Shown piece by piece: positions 50,418-58,154 of a DNA stretch of 64,000 nucleotides. The notes beneath the pieces were generated by a model. That model saw only the letters and a list, made by a program, of their open reading frames with translations. It ran no database searches and had not been told where the DNA came from. Positions within the stretch are counted from its first letter, which is position 1, and every line of letters begins with the position of its first letter. The DNA is from an uncultured Castellaniella sp. GTDB lineage: Bacteria > Pseudomonadota > Gammaproteobacteria > Burkholderiales > Burkholderiaceae_B. The DNA lies in NCBI RefSeq assembly GCF_937988725.1, contig NZ_CALKHS010000009.1, positions 186,001 to 250,000 of the forward strand. Reading direction: 5' to 3'. A program made the position numbers and the translations under genes.

Positions 50418-50531
50418 GCATGTCTCCTTGTTGTTCGCCGGCCAATGCCATTGGCCCGCGTCGCACCGGCCTCTCGGATCGAGTGTGCATGCAAGGCACA
50501 CACCGGACAAGTTGGATATCCCGCAAACAGC

Positions 50532-50548
50532 TTTTGCATTGTGCAAAA
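50532..50548. promoter_or_regulatory. Perfect palindrome between dppB and the BrnA-like gene
   Basis: TTTTGCA-TTG-TGCAAAA, 7-bp perfect arms, about 40 nt upstream of the BrnA-like ATG and about 160 nt upstream of dppB. It contains a TTGCAT -35-like hexamer on the plus strand. Likely an operator, either for BrnA autorepression or for a regulator of the importer operon. Confidence 0.55.
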
Positions 50549-50589
50549 TGACAGGACTATCGGGGCTTTCCGGGGGAAGGGAGTTTTAT

Positions 50590-50811
50590 ATGTTCAGAAC
50601 CTGGGGGAATAAGGAGGGCGCGCGGGACTGGCGCCCGCGCCAAAAGCCAGGCATGCGCGGTCGCGGCCCGCAGAGATCTCCGACCAAGGAACGCATCACG
50701 ATCAGGCTCTCGCCTGAAGTCGTGGATGCCTTTCGAACCAGCAGTCCCAACTGGCAAGGCCAAATCGACGATGCCCTGAAAAGCTGGCTCAGGCACCACG
50801 AGCCGGCCTGA
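50590..50811 (+). CDS. Orphan BrnA-like antitoxin (DUF4415)
   Basis: A 73-residue basic protein starting MFRTWGNKEG, with AAGGGAG 6 nt upstream of ATG 50590. Residues 31-70 (PTKERITIRLSPEVVDAFRTSSPNWQGQIDDALKSWL...) match the ribbon-helix-helix of BrnA antitoxins, which bind DNA and neutralise the RNase BrnT. BrnT is normally just upstream, but here the upstream gene is the divergent dppB and no BrnT-like ORF is seen on either side. It may be a solitary remnant or a recruited DNA-binding regulator. Confidence 0.75.
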   Translation: MFRTWGNKEGARDWRPRQKPGMRGRGPQRSPTKERITIRLSPEVVDAFRTSSPNWQGQIDDALKSWLRHHEPA

Positions 50812-50869
50812 AAAACCATAGGCAAAGCAAACATCTGATAGAAGCCGACGCCCATCCAGCCAAGCCAAC

Positions 50870-50903
50870 AAAAAACCCGCAAGAACCTGACGTTCATGCG
50901 GGT
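50870..50903 (-). terminator. Intrinsic terminator of tRNA-Leu(GAG)
   Basis: On the minus strand ACCCGCA and TGCGGGT pair, with an inner GAAC/GTTC stem and a GTCAG loop, followed by six T residues. It lies 15 nt past the tRNA end. Confidence 0.85.
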
Positions 50904-50917
50904 CTTCGATAATTCGG

Positions 50918-51002
50918 TGGTGCCGTCGACGAGACTCGAACTCGTACAGCTTTCGCCACTACCCCCTCAAGATAGCGTGTCTACCAATTCCACCACGACG
51001 GC
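50918..51002 (-). tRNA. tRNA-Leu (anticodon GAG), CCA encoded
   Basis: An 85-nt class II tRNA: acceptor GCCGTCG/CGACGGC, D-arm TGGTGGAATTGGTAGACA, anticodon loop TTGAGGG (GAG), long variable arm, T-arm GAGTTCGAGTCTC, A discriminator and encoded CCA. Confidence 0.96.
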
Positions 51003-51199
51003 TCGGGCCTTCTCCCCTCAGGGAAAGACGCAGATTCTAACATGAAAAGCATGCCTGCCTCGGCAGGCAAGGGAACGCCAGAGCCAGCTTTCACATCCTG
51101 TATCTTCCATGCGCAAAAGCGGATGCTTGCTCGGGTATAGTCGAACTCACCACTCCATCAACCATCCTCACGGATGCCAGAGACCGACAGGAGGAGCAT

Positions 51200-51751
51200 A
51201 TGCCAGCATCCCCCACCGTCTGGAGCCCGCAGCTCCGATTCCTGCACTGGGCCTTGTTCGTCGTGATCGCCTCAGCGGTGACCTGCGTACTCATCGCCAG
51301 CGGTTACGAGCGCGGCGATCCTATGAAAGGGCAATTCATGTTCTTTCACAAGAGCTTCGGGGTGACGGCCCTGGCCTTGATGATCGTCTGGATCATCACG
51401 CGGCTGAACACCGGCCGGCCGCAGGCCGTCGGGCAGGCATGGCAATCGCGCCTTGCGGCGGCGGTCCACTGGGCCATGGTCATCCTGGTGCTCGCACTGC
51501 CGATCGCCGGCCTGCTGATGTCGCAATTCGCGCAGCAATCCGTCAGCGTCTTCGGCCTGTTTTCCATCCCGGTCTGGCTGGCCGAGGACAAGGCGGCGGC
51601 CAAGGCCATCCACACGATTCATGCGGGATACGCCGGGCCGATCCTGATCGGCCTGGTCGCGCTGCACTCCGTCGGCGCCCTATGGCACCATTTCATCGAT
51701 CGCGACGAGACCCTGACACGGATGCTTCCGGGGAAAACCCGCCAGCCTTGA
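51200..51751 (+). CDS. Cytochrome b561 family protein
   Basis: A 183-residue protein with four hydrophobic helices and the haem-ligating histidines of bacterial b561 (LRFLHWALFVV, FFHKSFGV, AAVHWAMVILVLALPIAGLL, HTIHAGYAGPILIGLVALHSVGALWHHFI). It is likely a dihaem inner-membrane protein that passes electrons between quinol or superoxide and other carriers. AGGAGGAG lies about 4 nt before ATG 51200. It is convergent with secG. Confidence 0.94.
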   Translation: MPASPTVWSPQLRFLHWALFVVIASAVTCVLIASGYERGDPMKGQFMFFHKSFGVTALALMIVWIITRLNTGRPQAVGQAWQSRLAAAVHWAMVILVLALPIAGLLMSQFAQQSVSVFGLFSIPVWLAEDKAAAKAIHTIHAGYAGPILIGLVALHSVGALWHHFIDRDETLTRMLPGKTRQP

Positions 51752-51810
51752 CGAGCCTCCCCAGGCATCCCCGGTCATTTCCGAATGTCCGGCGGTGCCA
51801 GACGGGGAGC

Positions 51811-51829
51811 GAGCCCTGAATCAGGGCTC
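51811..51829. terminator. Hairpin between convergent cytochrome b561 and secG
   Basis: GAGCCCTG-AAT-CAGGGCTC, a perfect 8-bp stem just after the secG stop and 60 nt after the b561 stop. It lacks a T run, so Rho-independent action is uncertain. Confidence 0.45.
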
Positions 51830-51835
51830 GGCCGC

Positions 51836-52315
51836 TTACTTGCCGGCGGGCGCGTCCTTGGGCGCGGGCACCACGGGGACCGAGGCGTCGGAGTTGGCGG
51901 CATCCGGCGCCGCGGCGCCGGACGCGGACGCGGCGGGCTTGCCGGTGGACGGGGCCGAAGGCACCGAGGGAACGGCGGCGCCCAGGTCGGGCACGGCGGA
52001 ACCCGTGGCCGGGGCCGGCGCCTTTTCAGGGGAGCTGAAGCCCTGCATGATGCCCGATTCGATCGGCGAGCCGGCCGGATGGTGCGAGACCCAGGCCAGG
52101 CCGATGGTCGTGGCGAAGAAGATGACGGCCGCCCATTTGGTCGCCCGCGACAGGAAGTTGGCGGCGCCCGCGGAGCCGAACACGCTGCCGGCGGAGCCGC
52201 TGCCGAAGGCGGCGCCCATGTCGGCGCCCTTGCCCTGCTGCAGCAGCACCAGCACGATGATCAGTAGCGAGGAAATGACCTGCAGCGTCAGCAGGATCGA
52301 GGAAAACCATTGCAT
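51836..52315 (-). CDS. secG: Preprotein translocase subunit SecG
   Basis: A 159-residue inner-membrane protein: first helix ILLTLQVISSLLIIVLVLLQQGKGADMGAAFGSGSAGSVFGS, the conserved SecG loop, then helix WAAVIFFATTIGLAWVSHH. The C-terminal 70 residues are a long Ala/Pro/Ser-rich tail, longer than in E. coli but common in Burkholderiales. It joins SecYE to assist protein export. It lies 21 nt downstream of tpiA, the classical pairing. Confidence 0.96.
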   Translation of the reverse strand: MQWFSSILLTLQVISSLLIIVLVLLQQGKGADMGAAFGSGSAGSVFGSAGAANFLSRATKWAAVIFFATTIGLAWVSHHPAGSPIESGIMQGFSSPEKAPAPATGSAVPDLGAAVPSVPSAPSTGKPAASASGAAAPDAANSDASVPVVPAPKDAPAGK

Positions 52316-52336
52316 GATGATAGGACTCCGGGGAGC

Positions 52337-53098
52337 TTAAGCGACGGAAGCCGCAATATTCAGAAATTCGTCGGCGATCAGCGATGCCCCGCCCACCAGG
52401 GCGCCATCGATGTCGGGTTGTGCAAACAGGGCGGCGGCATTGGCGGCCTTGACGCTGCCGCCATACAGGATGCGCGTCTGCGCGGCCCCCTGTTTGGCCA
52501 GGGCCGCGCGGATGAAGCCGTGCACCGCCTGCGCCTGTTCCGGAGTGGCGGTGCGGCCCGTGCCGATGGCCCAGACGGGTTCGTAGGCCAGCACCATGCG
52601 GGACAGGGCATCCGCCCCCAGCGCCAGGATGGGGTCGAGCTGGTCGCCGATCACGCATTCGGCCTGGCCCGCGTCTCGGTCGGCCAGGGTTTCGCCCACG
52701 CAGACGACCGGCGTCAGGCCGGCGCCCAGCGCGGCGACGGCCTTGGCCGCCACCAGGGCGCTGGATTCGCCATGCATGGCGCGGCGTTCCGAATGGCCGC
52801 ACAGCACCCACGAACAGGCGAAATCCGCCAGCATGGCCGCGGAGACCTCGCCCGTGTAGGCGCCCCGGTCGTGCACGCTGACGTCCTGGGCGCCCCAGGT
52901 GATGGCGGTGCCGGTCAGCGTGCGGCACGCCTGATCCAGGTAGGGAGCAGGCGCGCACACCGCCAGCTGGACGTCGCCGGCCCGCTGCGCGCCAGCGACC
53001 AGGCCGCTCAGCAACGCCGCGTTATCCGCCAGGCTGCCGTGCATCTTCCAGTTGCCCATGACAAGAAACTTGCGGGGTTGGCTCGGGGTTTGACTCAT
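52337..53098 (-). CDS. tpiA: Triosephosphate isomerase
   Basis: A glycolytic TIM barrel of about 253 residues: VMGNWKMHGS (catalytic Asn and Lys), VLCGHSERR (electrophilic His), LAYEPVWAIGTGRTAT (catalytic Glu) and GGSVKAANAAALFAQPDIDGALVGGASL (phosphate loop). It interconverts dihydroxyacetone phosphate and glyceraldehyde 3-phosphate. The start is ambiguous because a 15-bp tandem duplication gives two ATGs, 53098 and 53113, neither with a clear ribosome-binding site. secG follows. Confidence 0.96.
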   Translation of the reverse strand: MSQTPSQPRKFLVMGNWKMHGSLADNAALLSGLVAGAQRAGDVQLAVCAPAPYLDQACRTLTGTAITWGAQDVSVHDRGAYTGEVSAAMLADFACSWVLCGHSERRAMHGESSALVAAKAVAALGAGLTPVVCVGETLADRDAGQAECVIGDQLDPILALGADALSRMVLAYEPVWAIGTGRTATPEQAQAVHGFIRAALAKQGAAQTRILYGGSVKAANAAALFAQPDIDGALVGGASLIADEFLNIAASVA

Positions 53099-53116
53099 GC
53101 GGGTTTGACTCATGCG
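53087..53116. repeat. Perfect 15-bp tandem duplication at the tpiA start
   Basis: GGTTTGACTCATGCG occurs twice back to back (53087-53101 and 53102-53116). Each copy contains a tpiA start codon and the codons for MSQT, so the protein begins MSQTRMSQTP or MSQTP. Confidence 0.95.
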
Positions 53117-53195
53117 GTCAATCAGTTCAAATCAGGTAACTCTTGATTGTAGCGTGAACGGATACCTGGCGCAGTAAACGTCGCGCAAATCGTGA

Positions 53196-53280
53196 TGGTG
53201 CTCCCAGCCGGGATCGAACCGGCACGCCCGAAGGCGAGGGATTTTAAGTCCCTTGCGTCTACCAATTCCGCCATGGGAGC
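53196..53280 (-). tRNA. tRNA-Leu (anticodon TAA), CCA encoded
   Basis: An 85-nt class II tRNA: acceptor GCTCCCA/TGGGAGC, D-arm GGCGGAATTGGTAGACG, anticodon stem GGGAC with loop TTAAAAT (TAA), variable arm CGCCTTCGGGCG, T-arm CGGTTCGATCCCG, discriminator A and encoded CCA. Confidence 0.96.
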
Positions 53281-53358
53281 ATCAGGAGAACTGCCGGGAT
53301 GCATATTCCCGGTATAGTAATCGCGCGAGGATCGCACACTGCCGCCGGACGCCCGCGA

Positions 53359-53448
53359 TGGCGGAAGCGGTGAGATTCGAACTCACGGATGGGTCGCCCC
53401 ATCGCCGGTTTTCAAGACCGGTCCATTCAACCACTCTGGCACGCTTCC
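53359..53448 (-). tRNA. tRNA-Ser (anticodon TGA), CCA encoded
   Basis: A 90-nt class II tRNA: acceptor GGAAGCG/CGCTTCC, D-arm GAGTGGTTGAATGG, anticodon stem CCGGT with loop CTTGAAA (TGA), long variable arm, T-arm GAGTTCGAATCTC, discriminator G and CCA. It lies 78 bp from tRNA-Leu(TAA) on the same strand and may be co-transcribed with it. Confidence 0.95.
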
Positions 53449-53506
53449 GGGAATGAAGACCGCAAGTGTAGCGCATAATTCAGGCTGATCATTCAGCGGA
53501 GGGCCC

Positions 53507-54487
53507 ATGCAAGCCATAGCAATCACGACCCCCGGCGGACCGGAAGTCCTGGAACTCGTGGAACGCCCCACCCCCGTGCCCGGGCCCGGCGAAGTCCTGA
53601 TCCAGGTGGGCGCCGCCGGCATCAACCGTCCCGACGTCTTCCAGCGCCAGGGCAGCTACCCGCCGCCGGCCGGGGCTTCGGACCTGCCCGGGCTGGAAGT
53701 GGCCGGACGGATCGTGGGCGGCGACGCGCAATCGGCCGGATTCCAGATCGGCGACGAAGTCTGCGCCCTGCTGGCGGGCGGGGGCTACGCCCAATACTGC
53801 GTGGCGCCGGCCGCCCAGTGCCTGCCCGTCCCCAAGGGCCTGTCCCTGATCGAGGCCGCCGCCCTGCCCGAAACCTACTTCACGGTCTGGAGCAACGTCT
53901 TCGACCGGGGCCGGCTGTCGGCGGGCGAAACCCTGCTGGTGCACGGCGGGGCCAGCGGCATCGGCACCACGGCCATCGCGCTGGCGCACGCCTTCGGCCA
54001 TACCGTATACGCCACGGCCGGCAGCACCGAGCGCGTGCGGGCGATCGAAGCCCTGGGATGCGACCGGGGCATCAACTACCGCACCCACGACTTCGTCGAG
54101 GAAATCCACGCCCTGACGGACAAGCGCGGGGTGGACGTCATCCTGGACATGGTGGCGGGCGACTATCTGCCGCGCAACATCAAGGCGCTGGCCGACGACG
54201 GCCGCCTGGTGATGATCGCCCAGCTGGGCGGCGCCCACGCTTCGATCAATTGCTGGCAGGTCATGGCCCGCCGCCTGACCATCACGGGCTCCACCCTGCG
54301 GTCCCGGCCGGTGGCCTTCAAGGCCGCCATCGCGCAGGCCCTGCGCGAGCGGGTCTGGCCGCTGCTGGAGGCCGGCAGGATCCGCCCCATCATCCACGCC
54401 ACCTTCCCCCTGGCCGAGGCCTCCAGAGCGCACGCCATGATGGACGCCGGCGAGCAGATCGGGAAGATCGTGCTGACGCTGTCGTGA
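53507..54487 (+). CDS. NAD(P)H quinone oxidoreductase (zeta-crystallin family)
   Basis: A 326-residue zinc-free medium-chain reductase: MQAIAITTPGGPEVLELVERP, GINRPDVFQRQGSYPPPAGASDLPGLEVAG, LLVHGGASGIGTTAIALAHAFG (NADPH fold) and FPLAEASRAHAMMDAGEQIGKIVL. It has no structural-zinc cysteines. It reduces quinones or other enones. GGAGG precedes ATG 53507. It is convergent with pnp, with a bidirectional terminator between them. Confidence 0.94.
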   Translation: MQAIAITTPGGPEVLELVERPTPVPGPGEVLIQVGAAGINRPDVFQRQGSYPPPAGASDLPGLEVAGRIVGGDAQSAGFQIGDEVCALLAGGGYAQYCVAPAAQCLPVPKGLSLIEAAALPETYFTVWSNVFDRGRLSAGETLLVHGGASGIGTTAIALAHAFGHTVYATAGSTERVRAIEALGCDRGINYRTHDFVEEIHALTDKRGVDVILDMVAGDYLPRNIKALADDGRLVMIAQLGGAHASINCWQVMARRLTITGSTLRSRPVAFKAAIAQALRERVWPLLEAGRIRPIIHATFPLAEASRAHAMMDAGEQIGKIVLTLS

Positions 54488-54565
54488 TCCGGCGCGGCCC
54501 GCGCGACTCGGCGCGGGCCACGCCGATGGCCGGCCGCGGCGCGGCCCGCGTCCCGTCGCAGCCAT

Positions 54566-54605
54566 TGAAAAAGGGCGCCCCGCTATTGCGGGACGCCCTT
54601 TTTCA
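54566..54605. terminator. Bidirectional intrinsic terminator between the quinone oxidoreductase gene and pnp
   Basis: TGAAAAAGGGCG pairs with CGCCCTTTTTCA around an inner CCCGC-TATT-GCGGG stem. The A and T tracts on the two flanks suit termination in both directions between convergent genes. Confidence 0.92.
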
Positions 54606-54646
54606 GGCGGCGTCCGGGCGGCAATGCCGCCCGGACCGACGGACGA

Positions 54647-56791
54647 TCACTCGGCCGCCGTCGGGGCGGCCGGGCCGCCCTGGGCTTCGATGCCGCCGAT
54701 GGCCTTGACCGACAGGCGCAGGCGACCGCGGTCGTCGGCTTCCAGGATCTTGACACGCACCGACTGGCCGACCTTCAGCACGTCGTTGATGTCGGCGATG
54801 CGGTAGTTGGCGATCTCGGAGATGTGCAGCAGGCCGTCGCGGCCCGGCAGCACCTGGACGATGGCGCCGAAGTCCAGCAGACGCTGCACCGTGCCCTGGT
54901 ATTCCTGACCGATTTCGACGTCGGCGGTCAGTTCCTTGATGCGGCGCTCGGCTTCGTGGGCGCGGTCCAGGTCGGCGCTGGCGATGGTGATGTTGCCGTC
55001 ATCGCTGATGTCGATCTGGCAGCCGGTTTCTTCGGTCAGGGCGCGGATGGTGGCGCCGCCCTTGCCGATCACGTCGCGGATCTTCTCCGGGTTGATCTTG
55101 ATGCGCAGCATGCGCGGCGCGAAGTCAGAGAGTTCCGTGCGCGAACCGTCGATGGCTTCGCGCATCTTGCCCAGGATGTGCAGGCGGCCTTCGCGGGCCT
55201 GGGCCAGCGCCACCTGCATGATTTCCTTGGTGATGCCCTGGATCTTGATGTCCATCTGCAGCGCGGTCACGCCGGCGACGGTGCCGGTCACCTTGAAATC
55301 CATGTCGCCCAGGTGATCTTCGTCACCCAGGATGTCGGTCAGGACGGCGAACTTGCCGCCTTCCTTGATCAGGCCCATGGCCACGCCGGCCACGTGATCC
55401 TTGACCGGCACGCCGGCGTCCATCATGGACAGGCTGCCGCCGCAGACCGAAGCCATGGACGAGGAGCCGTTGGATTCGGTGATCTCCGACACCAGGCGCA
55501 GGGTGTACTGGAATTCCTCGGCGCTGGGCAGCAGGGCCAGCAGGGCGCGCTTGGCCAGGCGGCCGTGGCCGATTTCGCGGCGCTTGGGCACGCCGAAGCG
55601 GCCGGTCTCGCCCGTGGCGAACGGAGGCATGTTGTAGTGCAGCATGAAACGGTCACGGTATTCGCCCATGATCGAATCGATGATCTGCTCGTCCTGCTTG
55701 GTGCCCAGGGTCGTGACGACCAGCGCCTGGGTTTCGCCCCGGGTGAACAGGGCCGAGCCGTGCGCGCGGGGTAGCACGCCCAGGCGGATGCTGATGGGAC
55801 GCACGGTGCGCGTGTCGCGCCCGTCGATGCGAGGTTCGCCGTTCAGGATCTGGCCGCGGACGATTTCCGATTCCAGGGAGAACAGCATGTTCTCGACTTC
55901 GACGTTGTCGGGGGCGGCATCGCCGCGGGCGGCGGCGTGCTCGGCCAGCTTGGCCTTGACCTCGGCATAGACCTGGCGCAGCTGGGCGGTGCGTTCCTGC
56001 TTGTTGCGCACCTGGTAGACGGCCTTCAGGGGTTCGAAGGCGGCGCTGCGCACGGCGGTCGCCAGGACTTCGTTGCGCGGGGCCGGCTGCCAGTCCCATT
56101 CGGGCTTGCCGGCCTCGGCCACCAGTTCATGGATGGCGTTGATGCAGGCCTGCATCTGTTCGTGGCCGAACACCACGGCGCCCAGCATCACGTCTTCCGG
56201 CAGCTGCTTGGCTTCGGATTCGACCATCAGCACGGCGGCTTCGGTCCCCGCCACCACCAGGTCCAGCTGGGACTGTTCGTGCAGCTGCGTGGTGCTGGGG
56301 TTCAGGACGTACTGGCCGTCGACGTAGCCGACGCGGGCGGCGCCCACGGGGCCGTTGAAGGGAATGCCGGAGATCGCCAGGGCGGCCGACGCGCCGATCA
56401 GCGCGGGGATGTCCGGATCGATTTCAGGATTGACCGACAGCGTGTGGATGATGACCTGCACGTCGTTGTAGAAGCCTTCCGGGAACAGCGGACGCAGCGG
56501 GCGGTCGATCAGGCGCGAGGTCAGGGTTTCCTTTTCGGAGGGCTTGCCTTCGCGCTTGAAGAAGCCGCCCGGGATCTTGCCGGCGGCATAGGTCTTTTCG
56601 ACGTAATCGACGGTCAGGGGAAAGAAGTCCTGGCCGGGCTTGGCGGTGCGGGCAGCCACGACAGTGGCCAGGATGACCGTATCGTCCACGGACACCAGCA
56701 CGGCGCCGGACGCCTGGCGGGCGATTTCGCCGGTTTCCAGGACGACGGTGTGCTCACCGTACTGAAACGATTTGCTCACTTTGTTGAACAT
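54647..56791 (-). CDS. pnp: Polyribonucleotide nucleotidyltransferase (PNPase)
   Basis: A 714-residue protein of standard length: two RNase PH domains (GETQALVVTTLGTKQDEQIID in the second), then a KH domain (INPEKIRDVIGKGGATIRALTEETG) and an S1 domain (YQGTVQRLLDFGAIVQVLPGRDGLLHISEI). It performs phosphorolytic 3'-5' RNA decay within the degradosome. It lies downstream of rpsO on the minus strand, the conserved arrangement in proteobacteria, with a hairpin between them. Confidence 0.98.
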   Translation of the reverse strand: MFNKVSKSFQYGEHTVVLETGEIARQASGAVLVSVDDTVILATVVAARTAKPGQDFFPLTVDYVEKTYAAGKIPGGFFKREGKPSEKETLTSRLIDRPLRPLFPEGFYNDVQVIIHTLSVNPEIDPDIPALIGASAALAISGIPFNGPVGAARVGYVDGQYVLNPSTTQLHEQSQLDLVVAGTEAAVLMVESEAKQLPEDVMLGAVVFGHEQMQACINAIHELVAEAGKPEWDWQPAPRNEVLATAVRSAAFEPLKAVYQVRNKQERTAQLRQVYAEVKAKLAEHAAARGDAAPDNVEVENMLFSLESEIVRGQILNGEPRIDGRDTRTVRPISIRLGVLPRAHGSALFTRGETQALVVTTLGTKQDEQIIDSIMGEYRDRFMLHYNMPPFATGETGRFGVPKRREIGHGRLAKRALLALLPSAEEFQYTLRLVSEITESNGSSSMASVCGGSLSMMDAGVPVKDHVAGVAMGLIKEGGKFAVLTDILGDEDHLGDMDFKVTGTVAGVTALQMDIKIQGITKEIMQVALAQAREGRLHILGKMREAIDGSRTELSDFAPRMLRIKINPEKIRDVIGKGGATIRALTEETGCQIDISDDGNITIASADLDRAHEAERRIKELTADVEIGQEYQGTVQRLLDFGAIVQVLPGRDGLLHISEIANYRIADINDVLKVGQSVRVKILEADDRGRLRLSVKAIGGIEAQGGPAAPTAAE

Positions 56792-56871
56792 TTTCTTATC
56801 CTATTAAAAGGGCCGCCTGCGGGCACGCGCCCGCCCCGCCGTAAGCGGGAACTATCTGGGCGACCCATGAC

Positions 56872-56915
56872 AAAAAGCCGCGCACACTGCGGACATGAAG
56901 GCAGCGTGCACGGCT
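56872..56915 (-). terminator. rpsO terminator / pnp leader hairpin
   Basis: On the minus strand AGCCGTGCACGCTGC pairs imperfectly (two mismatched or wobble positions) with GCAGTGTGCGCGGCT, followed by five T residues. It lies between rpsO and pnp and may both end part of the rpsO mRNA and act in the pnp leader. Confidence 0.8.
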
Positions 56916-56943
56916 CGTGCATGGGGAACGAAGTCCCCGGGCA

Positions 56944-57213
56944 TTACTTGCGCAGACCGAGTTTTTCGATCAGGGCGCGGTAGGAATCCGGGTTGCGACC
57001 CTTCAGGTAGTCCAGCAGCTTGCGGCGACGGCTGACCATGCGCAGCAGGCCGCGGCGCGAGTGATGGTCTTTCGTGTGAGCCTTGAAGTGGCCGGTCAGT
57101 TCATTGATGCGGGCGGTCAGCAGAGCGACCTGCACTTCGGGAGAACCGGTGTCGCCGGCGGCGCGCTGGAATTGCGCAACGATGTCGGATTTGACGATAT
57201 CAGCAACGGACAT
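56944..57213 (-). CDS. rpsO: 30S ribosomal protein S15
   Basis: An 89-residue S15 of exact family length: DTGSPEVQVALLTARINELTGHFKAHTKDHHSRRGLLRMVSRRRKLLDYLKGRNPD, ending IEKLGLRK, is the classical signature. It binds the central domain of 16S rRNA. It is upstream of pnp as in other proteobacteria. Confidence 0.98.
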   Translation of the reverse strand: MSVADIVKSDIVAQFQRAAGDTGSPEVQVALLTARINELTGHFKAHTKDHHSRRGLLRMVSRRRKLLDYLKGRNPDSYRALIEKLGLRK

Positions 57214-57267
57214 GCTTTATTAACCTCGAGAACAGGCGGCAGCACCGAGGCGCGCTGCCGTGGGACG

Positions 57268-57295
57268 AAAAAAGCGCCACGCGAAATCGCGGCGC
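57268..57295 (-). terminator. Intrinsic terminator after pssA
   Basis: On the minus strand GCGCCGCG pairs with CGTGGCGC (one G-U pair) across a short loop, followed by six T residues. It separates the psd-pssA unit from rpsO. Confidence 0.8.
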
Positions 57296-57347
57296 AGGCA
57301 AGATTATAGCGGATTCGGGGCGGCCGCGCCAAAGCGCGGCCCAGGCG

Positions 57348-58154
57348 TCATTCGTGGGACGGGGGGTCGTCGGACTCGGCGCCCCGCATGCGCAGGCCCA
57401 GGCGCCGCGCGCGGCGGACCCGCCACAGCCAGACCAGCCAGCCCGACAGGCTGTAGAGCACGAACAGCACGAACAGCACCACGGGGGGATCGCTGGACAC
57501 GAACACGAACACCGCCACCACCAGCAGCATCACCCAGAACGGCACGCTGCGCCCCAGGGCGAAGGACTTGCCGCTGAAAAACGGGGCGTTCGACACCATG
57601 GCGACGCCGGCGTAGATCGTCAGGGCGAAGGCCGCCCAGGGAATCAGGCCGTCCGACAGGGACAGCTTGTTGTCCACCGACAGCCAGACGAAGCCGGCCA
57701 CCAGCGCGGCCGCCGCCGGGCTGGGCAGGCCCTGGAAATACTGCTTGTCGACCTTGCCGATATTGGCGTTGAAGCGCGCCAGACGCAGGGCCGCGCCGAC
57801 CACGTACACGAAAGCGGCCAGCCAGCCCCAGCGTCCCAGGCCCTGCAGTGACCATTCATACATGACCAGCGCCGGCGCCATGCCGAAGGAAATCATGTCG
57901 GCCAGGGAATCGTACTGCTCGCCGAAGGCCGACTGGGTATTGGTCAGGCGCGCCACCCGGCCGTCCATGCTGTCGAAGACCATGGCCAGGAAGATCGCGA
58001 TGGCGGCGACCTCGAAATGCTGGTTCATGGCCTGCACGACGGCATAGAAGCCGGAGAACAGGTTGGCGGTGGTAAATGCGTTGGGCAGCAGATAGATGCT
58101 GCGGCGGCGCTGTCTTTCGTCAGGCATGGGGTGTTCAGGCTGCGGAGTCGTCAT
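57348..58154 (-). CDS. pssA: CDP-diacylglycerol-serine O-phosphatidyltransferase
   Basis: An integral membrane enzyme making phosphatidylserine from CDP-diacylglycerol and serine. The CDP-alcohol phosphotransferase motif is complete: DSMDGRVARLTNTQ...FGEQYDSLAD (DG-x2-AR-x8-G-x3-D-x3-D). It has several helices, starting IYLLPNAFTTANLFSGFYAVV. ATG 58154 overlaps the psd end by 20 nt; ATG 58127 would avoid the overlap and shorten it by nine residues. Neither has a strong ribosome-binding site. It follows psd, the next enzyme of phosphatidylethanolamine synthesis. Confidence 0.93.
   Translation of the reverse strand: MTTPQPEHPMPDERQRRRSIYLLPNAFTTANLFSGFYAVVQAMNQHFEVAAIAIFLAMVFDSMDGRVARLTNTQSAFGEQYDSLADMISFGMAPALVMYEWSLQGLGRWGWLAAFVYVVGAALRLARFNANIGKVDKQYFQGLPSPAAAALVAGFVWLSVDNKLSLSDGLIPWAAFALTIYAGVAMVSNAPFFSGKSFALGRSVPFWVMLLVVAVFVFVSSDPPVVLFVLFVLYSLSGWLVWLWRVRRARRLGLRMRGAESDDPPSHE

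Noticed and set aside
50812..51199. Integration site at tRNA-Leu(GAG)
   Set aside because: No integrase gene and no repeat of the tRNA 3' end was seen in the window.
54824..56983. Plus-strand long frames opposite pnp
   Set aside because: Shadows of pnp with repetitive Gly/Val/Asp/His composition.
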